Assembly: GCA_015499985.1 (NCBI GenBank)
Contig: JAAAUF010000804.1
Coordinates: 2,881 to 19,284, forward strand
Direction of reading: 5' to 3'
Source: Haplosporangium gracile
Lineage: Eukaryota > Mortierellomycota > Mortierellomycetes > Mortierellales > Mortierellaceae
Length of the DNA: 16,404 nucleotides
Part shown: positions 9,348 to 16,404 of the stretch, one piece after another
Layout of the letters: each line of letters begins with the position of its first letter
How positions within the stretch are numbered: the stretch's first letter is position 1
Translations under genes and position numbers: made by a program
Notes under the pieces: model-generated
What the model saw: only the letters and a program-made list of their open reading frames with translations
The model's database searches: none
What the model was told of the DNA's origin: nothing

Positions 9348-12325
9348 ATGCTGCAATCGCAATTCACGCCTTCAACCAACAAGGCCGACTCAGAGTCGCC
9401 ACAACTACAACAACGTATCGCACACAAGGTCGATGGCGAAATCCTCACCTTCCAGGCACCCGTAGAAGTCCTCAGCAATGGGAAAAAAGTTGTCATGCTC
9501 CAGCCCATCCTCGACCTCTTCCCTGATACTGCAGCGCTCAGTCACAAGGATAAGCGGCCCATTCCCTTCCTTACCAACGAGGATGATGTCTTGTAAGCAA
9601 CGTAGTAACTTGTAATCGTATCTCATCATTGACTATGAACCAAAAGCAGCGACACAAAAGTAACGCATTGTTGGTTGTGTTACGGGTATTTTATTCTCCG
9701 ACGGCGATGACGATGCTGATATCACATAGACTGGTCCCGGTGCGCGTCGAATACGGAGATGGAGAGACCTACTTTGTCGTTCCCTGCTCAGGCCCACCAC
9801 CTCCACCGCCACAGTCACAACTCAGCCCCTCACTGCTGCAGTACGAACATGCTCAGTCCTCATCCCGACATGACCAGCCGCCTCCTCACTCAACAGAAGC
9901 AGCAGTGTTGGCAATCACTCAGGAAACAACTGCCCATGACCTTCCTGTCCCACGACTGTTTGTTGTCCTGCCAGACCCAAGACCACGAGACTGGAATGAT
10001 GCACCAAACCCATTTTCACCACAGTCTCGTCCTCCTCTTCGGCCCTATCGACTGTACTTCCTGTGCGACTGCGGGCCTGGATTCACTTTCCCTCGCCCTC
10101 GCCCTCGCTCCCGCCCCCTTTCCCACCATTCATCATCATCGGTATCATTGTTCGCACATACTGGATTGACACGCGACCAAAACAACTCGAACGTGAGCAA
10201 CAACAACGACACCATCGACCTCGACAACTGTATCCATATCGCCGATCAATCAAGCTATGATATCCCGAACCTCCGACAGTTTGCAGACCGGTTTGGCGAA
10301 TACACGCTCATGCTCCTACGCGCGTTTCAGCAGGGCATCAATACAACGACAGCAAGGGGAACTGTCCAACAGTCGAGAATTATTTTGCCGCCATTATCGC
10401 AACGACACTATCCAGATGTGCTCCAGCCGTTCACCTGGGATATTGAGGAGCGCATCTCGACAGCCATTGCAACCTTTGAGGCATTGTCCTCTTCTAAGCA
10501 ACTTCACAATAGCAACAGTAACAGCAGCAGCGATGTCCTGTCTGTACCGACGATTGATCTACATCGACTGTGGGAATGTGTCGAGGGGCTCAAGCAGAAC
10601 CAACAGAATCGGGTCCATTCGCTGCGGCGCATGTTTGTTAATGACGGCACAGTCCGATGGTTATGCGAAGCCCATTACCAATCTTCGTTCGGATACATGG
10701 AAGACGACAGAGACATGTTCCTGTGGAGCTGCCAAGAGATTGTCGGAGACGAGGGCGATTTGCTCTCGGAGCTGTCTCTGTCAGACCCTGCTCTCGATAT
10801 CTCTGCTGCTGCTGATGCCAAGAGCAACGCTGGTGGCGATAGTTTAGATTCAGAAGGGACTCTACTGCAGGCTGTGGCGTTTGACTATCAAAAGATGCAC
10901 CTCAAGTTGACTGGCTCACTCGATCTCCGCCAGATTTCTCAACTCAAGGTCGCGCTCAAGAGAGGGTATATGGTTCAGGAGGTTACCTTGACGATGGCGT
11001 TTCCCAATAGTCTAGTGCTCATGGCGATTGCTGATTTGGTCTCGGACTCTACTATCGGCATATGGAACGTGTCGTTTGTTGGTAAGAAGTATGAATCGCT
11101 TCTTATTCAACCTACAGGCGAAGCCAAGTCTCCTTCTTTTTTTCCTCCGCCTTATTCTTCGCATGGATCCAGCAATACCCTAGCACAGGCCGCTTCATCT
11201 CTGCTCGGCTCATCCAGTGACAACAACCATAACATCACACTTCACGCGCTTCATAGCCTATTTGTCCTTGGAAACCTCAAGAGTCTACGAATCCCAGATC
11301 TGGATGCGCACCTCTACCACTCACTGGCCCCCAATCCAGGCGAGTTCCCACATCTTCGGCAACTGCACGTGTGGGGCTCAAACCCGCTTGGACAGCCCAA
11401 TCTTCCCGGTATTGGAGCATGGGCTCCTATCCGTCCAGCCTCGCTCCTGAAAGCCTTTAGTCACTTGACGGAGCTACGTATGTCAGGGATTTACCTCGGC
11501 AGTCGTACAAGGAAGCATCATAATGGACAAGACGACTGGCCCGATGTCGCATTCCCGAACGCTTCCCTCTACGAAATCGTCGAGTCTCTGGTCTACCTGC
11601 CTCACCTCTCTATCTTAGAGCTATCGGCATGTGGGCTCTTGCAAGAGAACTGTGGGATCCTCTCACGATCTTTTACAGTCCTCGAGAACCGGTTGACCCA
11701 CCTAGACATCCACGACAATTGGATCGAAGACGAGGGGCTCGCAGAACTGTTATGGATCCTTGGTCCACGGGGATTGTATAGTCTTGACGCGCGGAACTGT
11801 GGGTTCGGAAATAAGAGCGCATTCGCACTCGCCAGTCTTTTGCAAGCGTATGCCCACGAAGTCGACCAAGAACTCCAACAAGGTCTCTCAAGTCAAATGG
11901 CGAGTTTTCGGATCCTGAAACTCCAAGAGACTTACCAACCACACCTCCGATTCTACCATGACACACAATTCAACCCCAAGGACATGTCCACACCCAGCAT
12001 GTCGCGAGTCGCAAACCAACTCTCCCCCCAAGGACGACAACACCTCATCCAAGCCCTCGAACTCCTGCAACCCCTAGAACTATGTCTCTCATTCAAACTG
12101 GGCTTTACGGATAGCGATTTCGCGTCCGCGTTTGCGGGGATGACGAACCTTGAGAGTTTGGAGAAATTGACGGTGGCGGATTCGAATTTTGGAACCTTGG
12201 CGGTAGAGGCGATGATGCGGCGAATGCAGGTAACGAGTTGTCGGTTAAGAGAGGTAGATCTCCATTCGACGAGCCTGACTTCTTCACAGCGGCAGGATGC
12301 TTTCCATCAGTTCCTTAACATTTGA
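9348..12325 (+). CDS. Leucine-rich-repeat protein with N-terminal modules of a Mortierella-type family (946 aa, 2 exons)
   Basis: Exons are 9348-9592 and 9730-12325, joined across a 137-nt intron (GTAAGC donor, CACATAG acceptor), giving 947 in-frame codons with the stop. The ATG at 9348 follows a run of 16 A. The N-terminal module (about 29-102) joins smoothly across the intron. A Pro/Ser-rich linker follows, then PRLFVVLPDP and YRLYFLCDCG (about 156-197), HIADQSSYDI plus FADRFGEYTLMLL (about 251-279), a domain containing VRWLCEAHY (390-398), and from about 590 to the end irregular leucine-rich repeats such as LKSLRIPDL, LRQLHVWG, LTELRMSG, LSILELSACG, LTHLDIHDNWI, LYSLDARNCGF, LEKLTVADSNF and LREVDLHSTSL. 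The repeats resemble ribonuclease-inhibitor or F-box-type LRRs, though I see no F-box. From memory, RLxFLCxCG and the WxCxxHY block recur in many uncharacterised Mortierella proteins. No signal peptide or membrane segment is seen; an intracellular protein-binding role is inference. Confidence 0.85.
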
Positions 12326-12660
12326 TCCATATACCCACTTGGGGGGTTTTTTGAATGAAATAGAAATGAGATTTATTATTCTATCTGTGATAATACAATG
12401 CAAATGCGAAAAAAAAGAACGAAGCGAGAAAAGAGGAGAAAAGTGAAGTCGAAGAGAGAGAGGAAGAGGAGCATATAAAAAAAAGGACCTTGGAAACAGT
12501 AATACAAGCTTGGAAGTAAAAAAAAAAAAAGGGACTTGGAAAAAGAAAAAAAAGATTGGAAGAAAAAAAAAAAAAAAAAAAAGTGAGGGAAAAAAAGAAA
12601 CAAGAGGTATGGGATGGATGGAAGGCATGTATCTTTTTTCAATTCAAAGTTAAAACTCTT
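12326..12660. other. Convergent spacer, strongly purine-rich on the plus strand
   Basis: Only 335 bases separate the LRR stop from the PA2G4 stop, so both 3' UTRs must lie here. From about 12400 to 12605 the plus strand is nearly all A/G, with an A20 run at 12564-12583 and a degenerate repeat containing TTGGAA. Minus-strand AATAAA at 12377-12372 is a candidate poly(A) signal for PA2G4, which would place the tract in its 3' UTR as a pyrimidine-rich stretch. Frames here encode only Phe- or Lys-rich strings. Confidence 0.65.
12485..12583. repeat. Degenerate A-rich repeat with four TTGGAA cores
   Basis: TTGGAA occurs at 12490, 12510, 12536 and 12557, spaced 20, 26 and 21 bases. Each core is followed by an A-rich stretch, and two are preceded by GGAC. 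It looks like a decayed tandem array of 20-26-bp units. Confidence 0.55.
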
Positions 12661-14579
12661 TTACATGTCAACGTCCATGCCCTGAGCGGGAGCAGCGACC
12701 TCAGCGGCACCAATACCCGCCAAAGCCTTGCCGCTCTTGACAGTCTTGACACCAGCATCGGTGGCCAACAATTGGGCGGTGGCCGAGTCCGAGGGGATGG
12801 TGTAGGCAGAGTGAACATAGGGCATGGGGAGGGCAGGTGTGATACGGGTGGTGCCGTTGGCAGCAATCAAGACCGTCATCTTAAACTGGGCAACTCTGTC
12901 CGAAGCACGGGTGTAGTAGACGGGGTAAGGGGCCAGCAACTGGTGCGAGGCGAGCTCAGTGACTCCCAGGCGGTGGCGCTTGTTCTCCAAAGCACTAATG
13001 TTCATAAAGAGGGAAGAAAAGGTTAGTACATCCGTGAAATCAGATCAAAATTCAGGTACCACAACGAAGATCAACTATCCTGAATTCTGAAAAAATTGAT
13101 AGAGGCGTACCGAATGGAGAAAGGGAAGACGCCAAAGTCGTTGCTGATCTCGTTAAAGGCGGCACGGGCAGACTTGAGCTTCAAGTTGTAGTTTTGATGA
13201 ACGTTGCGCGAGAAAACAGTGGGCTTCATAGCACCCTCGCGGCAAATACCATCTCCAGAGCTGATCAAGATGTTGAGAGTGTAGGCCTCGTTGGCAACAA
13301 AGACAAAGTCCTGGACGGGGCGGTTCTCCTCATCAGGAACGTTCAGGATCATCTTTTCCGTGGCAATAACGTAACGCTTGATCTCGTTCGAGGCAGTTCC
13401 GGTGACGGGGCTGCAGTTGAAAAGAGCGGCAGCCTCGGCGATCGCCTCCTGGACCTGAATGTTGTTGTTGCCAATCTTCATAAAACGGAGAGCAGCCTCG
13501 GCAGCGAAATGGGCAGCGCAGACGACATCGGCAGCACGTCCCTCAATAGGGGTAGCGGCGTTAGCGTTGATGACAGTGGTGTGACCGTTGGTGGCCATGT
13601 AACCATCAATGTGAGCTCCCAATTCACTATTAGATGGTAAGAATAAAGAACAGATGAGAACTCGAGATTCTAGGAGACTGGTCATAGTGTCCGATCTGTG
13701 ATCCAAGAAAGAGGTCCAAGTTATCCTGAGGTACATACATCTTGACGACATCTCCGGTGCGGAGAACATAATCATCGCCAGCATCGCCAGTGGGGGAGTA
13801 GTACTCGACGCAGTCGTTGACCGAGACCATGGTGGGGAAAGCAATGCCCTTCTCAACACTGTTCTTATTGTACACCTTGGAGGTCTATAAATGATATTGT
13901 GAAGGTGTAGTTGGTTAGGGTCGAGCTAACTCCTAAATCTGATCTCTGACAAACAGAGTAGGTTTTCCGTTCTTGCTGTGCACAGTATCCAAATAACAAA
14001 GCGAGCAGAAGTGTGAAACGTACGTAGGAGAGGATGATCTCATCACCGAAAGCGCACAACTCGCTGACACGGACTCCGTCAGCAACACGAGCAACAACCT
14101 TGGTCAAAGCATCTATTGTTGTCCCAATTGAAGATCGTCGTTAGTCTATGGTTCACATTTCGTTGCTCTAACAGATAGAGCATGGTTCTCATGACGGCGA
14201 GTATTGTTGCTGAAGAACCAAGAGATAGCTCACCTTGGGCAATGTCGGCGGCAAGACGGTATTTGGCAATGACGGTGGGGTCAGACAAGTTGTTGTCAAC
14301 ATCTGACTTTTGAGCGTAGAGTTCCTGTTGATATGGGAAAGTGAACGGTGAAAAATAGGCACATGGTCAGTCATTTTGCCACCTTGTTATATCGTTGTTC
14401 CTTGTGTTGTACGAAGTCGAGTTGGGTCTGTTTGTCTCCTTGGAGGTCAGTCAACAAGTCCGAGAAAAGAGAAAGGAAAGAACAGCCTGCAGTGGGCTCT
14501 TCTTCTGTTGTTCTGTTCTGCTCAGTTGCGTTCTGGTGTGTCCAAGCGTTCATGTCCTTACAACTTGATCCATGTCCAT
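12661..14579 (-). CDS. PA2G4: PA2G4/EBP1-type pseudo-methionine aminopeptidase (397 aa, 6 exons)
   Basis: Family members bind ribosomes and RNA and control growth; the fold is that of methionine aminopeptidase without activity. Minus-strand exons are 14579-14562, 14324-14234, 14112-14024, 13884-13739, 13626-13111 and 12994-12661, giving 398 in-frame codons with the stop. Introns are 237, 121, 139, 112 and 116 nt. Blocks matching the family include NNLSDPTVIAKYRLAADIAQ, EKGIAFPTMVSVNDCV (77-92), GDVVKIELGAHIDGYMA (110-126), AADVVCAAHFAAEAALRFMKIGN, FNCSPVTG, ISSGDGI, FPFSIRALENKRHRLGV and VAQFKMTVL. Where active enzymes have two Asp metal ligands, this protein has Glu116 and Thr127, so it should be catalytically dead. 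Length equals the usual 390-400 aa, but the Lys-rich C-terminal tail of animal EBP1 is absent; it ends in GMDVDM. The first exon (MDMDQV, 18 nt) is the least certain part: it has a good context (CACAATGG) and a GTAAGG donor. An ATG at 14374 with a 38-nt intron is the alternative. Confidence 0.92.
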
Positions 14580-14735
14580 TGTGGGTATGTTGTGTGTGTG
14601 TGCGTTGGTAAAGAGGGGAGAGGGATGAGGATGTGAGAGAAATGAACAAAGAGAGAACAAAAGTCAACCAGGGGAACGACCACTTTCTCAAACAACGAAA
14701 CTCAGCAACAACAAAAAAAAAAAAGAAGAGGCAGC

Positions 14736-14769
14736 TTTTTTTTTTTTTTGTGGCTTCAAGCCAAAAAAA
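14736..14769. repeat. T-tract, TGGCTT-C-AAGCCA palindrome, A-tract
   Basis: A run of 14 T (14736-14749) and one G precede the perfect 6-bp-arm palindrome at 14751-14763, which is followed by six further A up to 14769. The T and A runs extend the complementarity apart from the G, so the element could extrude as a hairpin. A separate A12 run lies at about 14713-14724. Confidence 0.6.
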
Positions 14770-14803
14770 GCAGGCAGAAAACATCACAATGAAGATTGCT
14801 GCA

Positions 14804-14823
14804 CACGTGATAAATATCACGTG
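14804..14823. promoter_or_regulatory. Inverted pair of CACGTG E-boxes forming a 20-bp dyad
   Basis: CACGTGATA and TATCACGTG face each other across AA, so two E-boxes lie 14 bp apart, centre to centre, on the same face of the helix give or take. The outer flanks GCTGCA (14799-14804) and TGCAGC (14822-14827) are also complementary with a 2-base offset. CACGTGAT is a typical site for bHLH regulators such as the fungal Cbf1/Pho4 and SREBP-like classes (family knowledge). It is about 225 bp from the PA2G4 start and about 290 bp from the other start. Confidence 0.6.
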
Positions 14824-15115
14824 CAGCGTTACTTCACCAGAGAGCCTTTATTTCACTGCGGTAATCTTGTGCGCAAAAGGAACGAAGGATAGGGAAAAGT
14901 ACGGCCACCTGCTCTTTGCTCTTCCTTGAGCAATTCACTCACGCACCATCCTTCATTCCCTTTCTTTACAACTCGCATCATCAACGAAAACACAACAGTC
15001 AAACAGCACCCACACCACACACACCGATACTCAACTCATCAACACTCAAACAACACACACCGGAGACCAACTCATTCCCCTTACTCACACACACCCATTC
15101 AACACAACAAAGAGA

Positions 15116-15762
15116 ATGTATTGTATCCGCGCCTTCCTGCCCCTGCTACTGCTCCCATTCCCGAGCACAGCTCCCTACTTTGTCATCCTCTACTACATTT
15201 CCCTCTACCGCCACCACAGGCCATGGTAAATATACACATAACTAGGGGGTTTTTTTTTCTCTTAAGCAGACACAAATTGGGCAAAAACAGAAACAGACGC
15301 GTATCAAGTGTACAACATCCCTCAAATAATCATTGACCTCTTTTCTTTTTTCGTCTACTTGACAGCGTGTATTGCGTGTTCACTGTAATCCTGCTCTTCT
15401 CAACAACATGCTACTGGGGCGCAGACCGGTGTTGGCTTGATCTCAACAACTTTCACATTTTTGATCCCATAAGACACAAGGACGGATCCCCCATCTCAAC
15501 TTTCGGACTCCAACTCCCCGCGATCCTTACCTCAGTCGAGGAATACCTCGAATCCTTCCTTCGTATCCTTGGAGGAGGCGAACCATTGGCGACGGTTATC
15601 AAAGCTGGAACGAATTACTCAGTCCTCGCTCCCAAAGCTGCTGCCACTGCTGTCTCTGTGGCCACGTCAGCATCAACAACTGCTACTGCTGTTGCTGGAG
15701 GAGGGATAGATTCTGCATCTGATGCAGTTGCCGCTGTCCTCTTGGCTGCAGCAGCTCCGTAA
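15116..15762 (+). CDS. Small membrane protein with two predicted hydrophobic segments, unknown family (168 aa, 2 exons)
   Basis: Exons are 15116-15225 and 15366-15762, joined across a 140-nt intron (GTAAAT donor, TTGACAG acceptor), giving 169 in-frame codons with the stop. The start follows a typical CA-rich leader. Hydrophobic segments lie at about residues 4-31 (a Leu/Pro-rich stretch, then PYFVILYYISLY) and about 38-54 (VYCVFTVILLFSTTCYW), separated by the short polar loop RHHRPC. The next 60 residues are soluble-looking and include WLDLNNFHIFDPIRHKDG and LPAILTSVEEYLESFL; the tail from about 120 is Ala/Thr/Val-rich. The first segment might instead be a signal anchor. If the intron is retained, translation stops at its second codon (TGG TAA). 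I do not recognise the family and assign no function. Confidence 0.65.
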
Positions 15763-15804
15763 TGACGCTCTTACCCGCTCTTCTTCTCTTGCCTTTCACG
15801 AACA

Positions 15805-16080
15805 ATGACGGGCACAATAAGGAAAGGAATAAAAAAAAACACAACAAAAGGCAGGGTTCCATTTGCATATTTTCACGCCACCAAATTTTTGTGTTTGCAT
15901 CCCAGGCAACAAACTAAGTGCATCTGGGATGCTTATTATTTTCGTTTCAACGTTCAATGTGCTCGACATAGTAAAACCCGAGTGTCGCCATTCACTACCA
16001 CACTCCCTTCCCTCATACAGACCTTACGCAACCATCCACATGTTGCCTCAATTAAGGAGAGGATTGCTAAACAGAAATAG
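15805..16080 (+). CDS. Doubtful 91-codon open frame
   Basis: The frame starts with ATG at 15805 and ends with TAG at 16078. Its middle (FLCLHPRQQTKCIWDAYYF) and its end (HPHVASIKERIAKQK) have a more protein-like composition than the simple-sequence frames elsewhere, and AATAAA lies 76 nt after the stop. Against it: it begins only 43 nt after the preceding gene's stop, it overlaps that gene's likely poly(A) site, it contains the hairpin, and I know no relative. It may be chance or part of a spliced gene. Confidence 0.15.
   Translation: MTGTIRKGIKKNTTKGRVPFAYFHATKFLCLHPRQQTKCIWDAYYFRFNVQCARHSKTRVSPFTTTLPSLIQTLRNHPHVASIKERIAKQK
15897..15932. repeat. Inverted repeat, 9-bp arms with 18-nt loop
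   Basis: GCATCCCAG at 15897-15905 and CTGGGATGC at 15924-15932 are exact reverse complements. It lies about 135 nt after the membrane-protein stop codon, just past its candidate poly(A) signal. There is no T-tract after it and no tRNA-like loop structure. Confidence 0.75.
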
Positions 16081-16253
16081 AGATTGACGCACAGCATATC
16101 GGCGACTGAGATGGCTCACTGCGACATGAAATCCAAGTGAACTCAGCACAAAAATAATAAAAAATGCACAGCGAAAAGTAGCCTCTATCCCTTCAAAAAA
16201 AGCAAAAAGTTAAAGATGAACTTCCATCCCCAGAAAGAAATGTAAGATCGAAA

Positions 16254-16388
16254 TCATCCCACGCCATCTTCGTTCATAATGAAGCCAAAACCGTTAAGAG
16301 TGAGGTTACCTTGCCAACGATACCATTATGTATTTCGAATGGTGTCTCCGGCTGCCTCCCAGACCAGTGTCTCCCAGTCTCTGGCTAC
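16254..16388 (-). pseudogene. Possible end of a minus-strand gene, or remnant, with an in-frame TAA
   Basis: On the minus strand, 16388 to 16329 reads VARDWETLVWEAAGDTIRNT, then TAA at 16328-16326, and the same frame continues with WYRWQGNLTLNGFGFIMNED and VG to a TGA at 16256-16254. Both halves are Trp-rich and look more like real protein than random translation. A TAG/CC acceptor-like site lies at 16386-16385. It could be a terminal exon ending at the TAA, a decayed gene, or chance; a plus-strand frame from ATG 16279 is also open to the window end. No family is recognised. Confidence 0.25.
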
Positions 16389-16404
16389 TCAACTTGAGTT
16401 GTAC

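Larger units (their letters stand above)
14580..15115. promoter_or_regulatory. Divergent promoter between PA2G4 and the small membrane-protein gene
   Basis: These 536 bases separate the two start codons. The PA2G4 side (about 14580-14620, read on the minus strand) and the membrane-protein side (about 14930-15115) are CA-rich leaders. The centre holds an A12 tract, a T14 tract, a 13-bp palindrome and the paired E-box. No gene is supported inside; reading frames here follow the simple sequence. Confidence 0.6.
15763..16404. other. Trailing region with poly(A) candidates, a hairpin and two doubtful coding fragments
   Basis: AATAAA at 15828-15833 lies 66 nt after the membrane-protein stop, a good position for its poly(A) signal; another AATAAA lies at 16156-16161. 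The hairpin at 15897-15932, a 91-codon plus-strand frame and a minus-strand fragment near the window edge are listed separately. Nothing else is supported. Confidence 0.5.

Noticed and set aside
9055..9526. Ser/Pro/His-rich plus-strand frames before the LRR gene
   Set aside because: They translate the CA-rich leader and poly(A) run; the supported start is 9348 in one frame, which splices to exon 2.
9629..9729. Upstream extension of the LRR exon 2 frame to an ATG at 9629
   Set aside because: The intron 9593-9729 has good signals and joins conserved-looking sequence from exon 1, so this stretch is intronic.
12284..12642. Phe-rich minus-strand frames in the purine tract
   Set aside because: They are direct translations of a poly-pyrimidine strand.
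15897..15932. tRNA or intrinsic terminator at the hairpin
   Set aside because: There is no cloverleaf, A/B box or following T-run; intrinsic terminators are not expected for fungal nuclear genes.
1..16404. CRISPR array, insertion sequence, biosynthetic cluster or viral insertion
   Set aside because: No spaced direct repeats, transposase, terminal repeats, integrase or clustered secondary-metabolite enzymes were seen on either strand.

Overview
The window is ordinary nuclear DNA of a filamentous fungus. It is best explained as an early-diverging Mucoromycota genome, most likely Mortierella/Linnemannia type. The evidence is short introns of about 100-140 nt with GTAAGT/GTACGT/GTGAGY donors, YAG acceptors and CTAAC-like branch sites; A/C-rich leaders in front of start codons; compact spacing with alternating strands; and a leucine-rich-repeat protein whose N-terminal modules I associate with a family expanded in Mortierella relatives (recalled, not searched). 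I see no rRNA, tRNA, CRISPR, transposon, virus or bacterial-style operon.

Layout, left to right. 1-453: pyrimidine-rich promoter. 454-2073 (+): single-exon Gln/Ser/Thr/Pro-rich protein of 539 aa. 2074-2756: convergent intergenic space. 2757-5470 (-): four-exon mitochondrial M3 oligopeptidase of the OpdA/PrlC type, 796 aa. 5471-5881: divergent promoter. 5882-8643 (+): five-exon DCAF6-like WD40 protein, 773 aa. 8644-9347: intergenic space and CA-rich leader. 9348-12325 (+): two-exon leucine-rich-repeat protein, 946 aa. 12326-12660: purine-rich convergent spacer. 12661-14579 (-): six-exon PA2G4/EBP1 pseudo-methionine-aminopeptidase, 397 aa. 14580-15115: divergent promoter holding a paired inverted E-box. 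15116-15762 (+): two-exon small membrane protein, 168 aa, not recognised. 15763-16404: trailing region with a hairpin, a doubtful 91-codon frame and a possible gene fragment at the window edge.

The genes do not form a pathway. They are separate housekeeping or regulatory functions: mitochondrial peptide turnover, CUL4-DDB1 substrate recognition, ribosome and growth control, and unknown. All multi-exon models were built by hand from splice signals; each reads in frame through every junction to its stop codon, and the conserved motifs join correctly across introns.

I found no convincing new biological system. The observations most worth following up are a conserved CxC...CxxH cysteine/histidine pattern in the LRR protein, the palindromic pair of CACGTG sites between PA2G4 and the small membrane-protein gene, an internal duplication in the Gln-rich protein, and the apparently organelle-targeted bacterial-type oligopeptidase.
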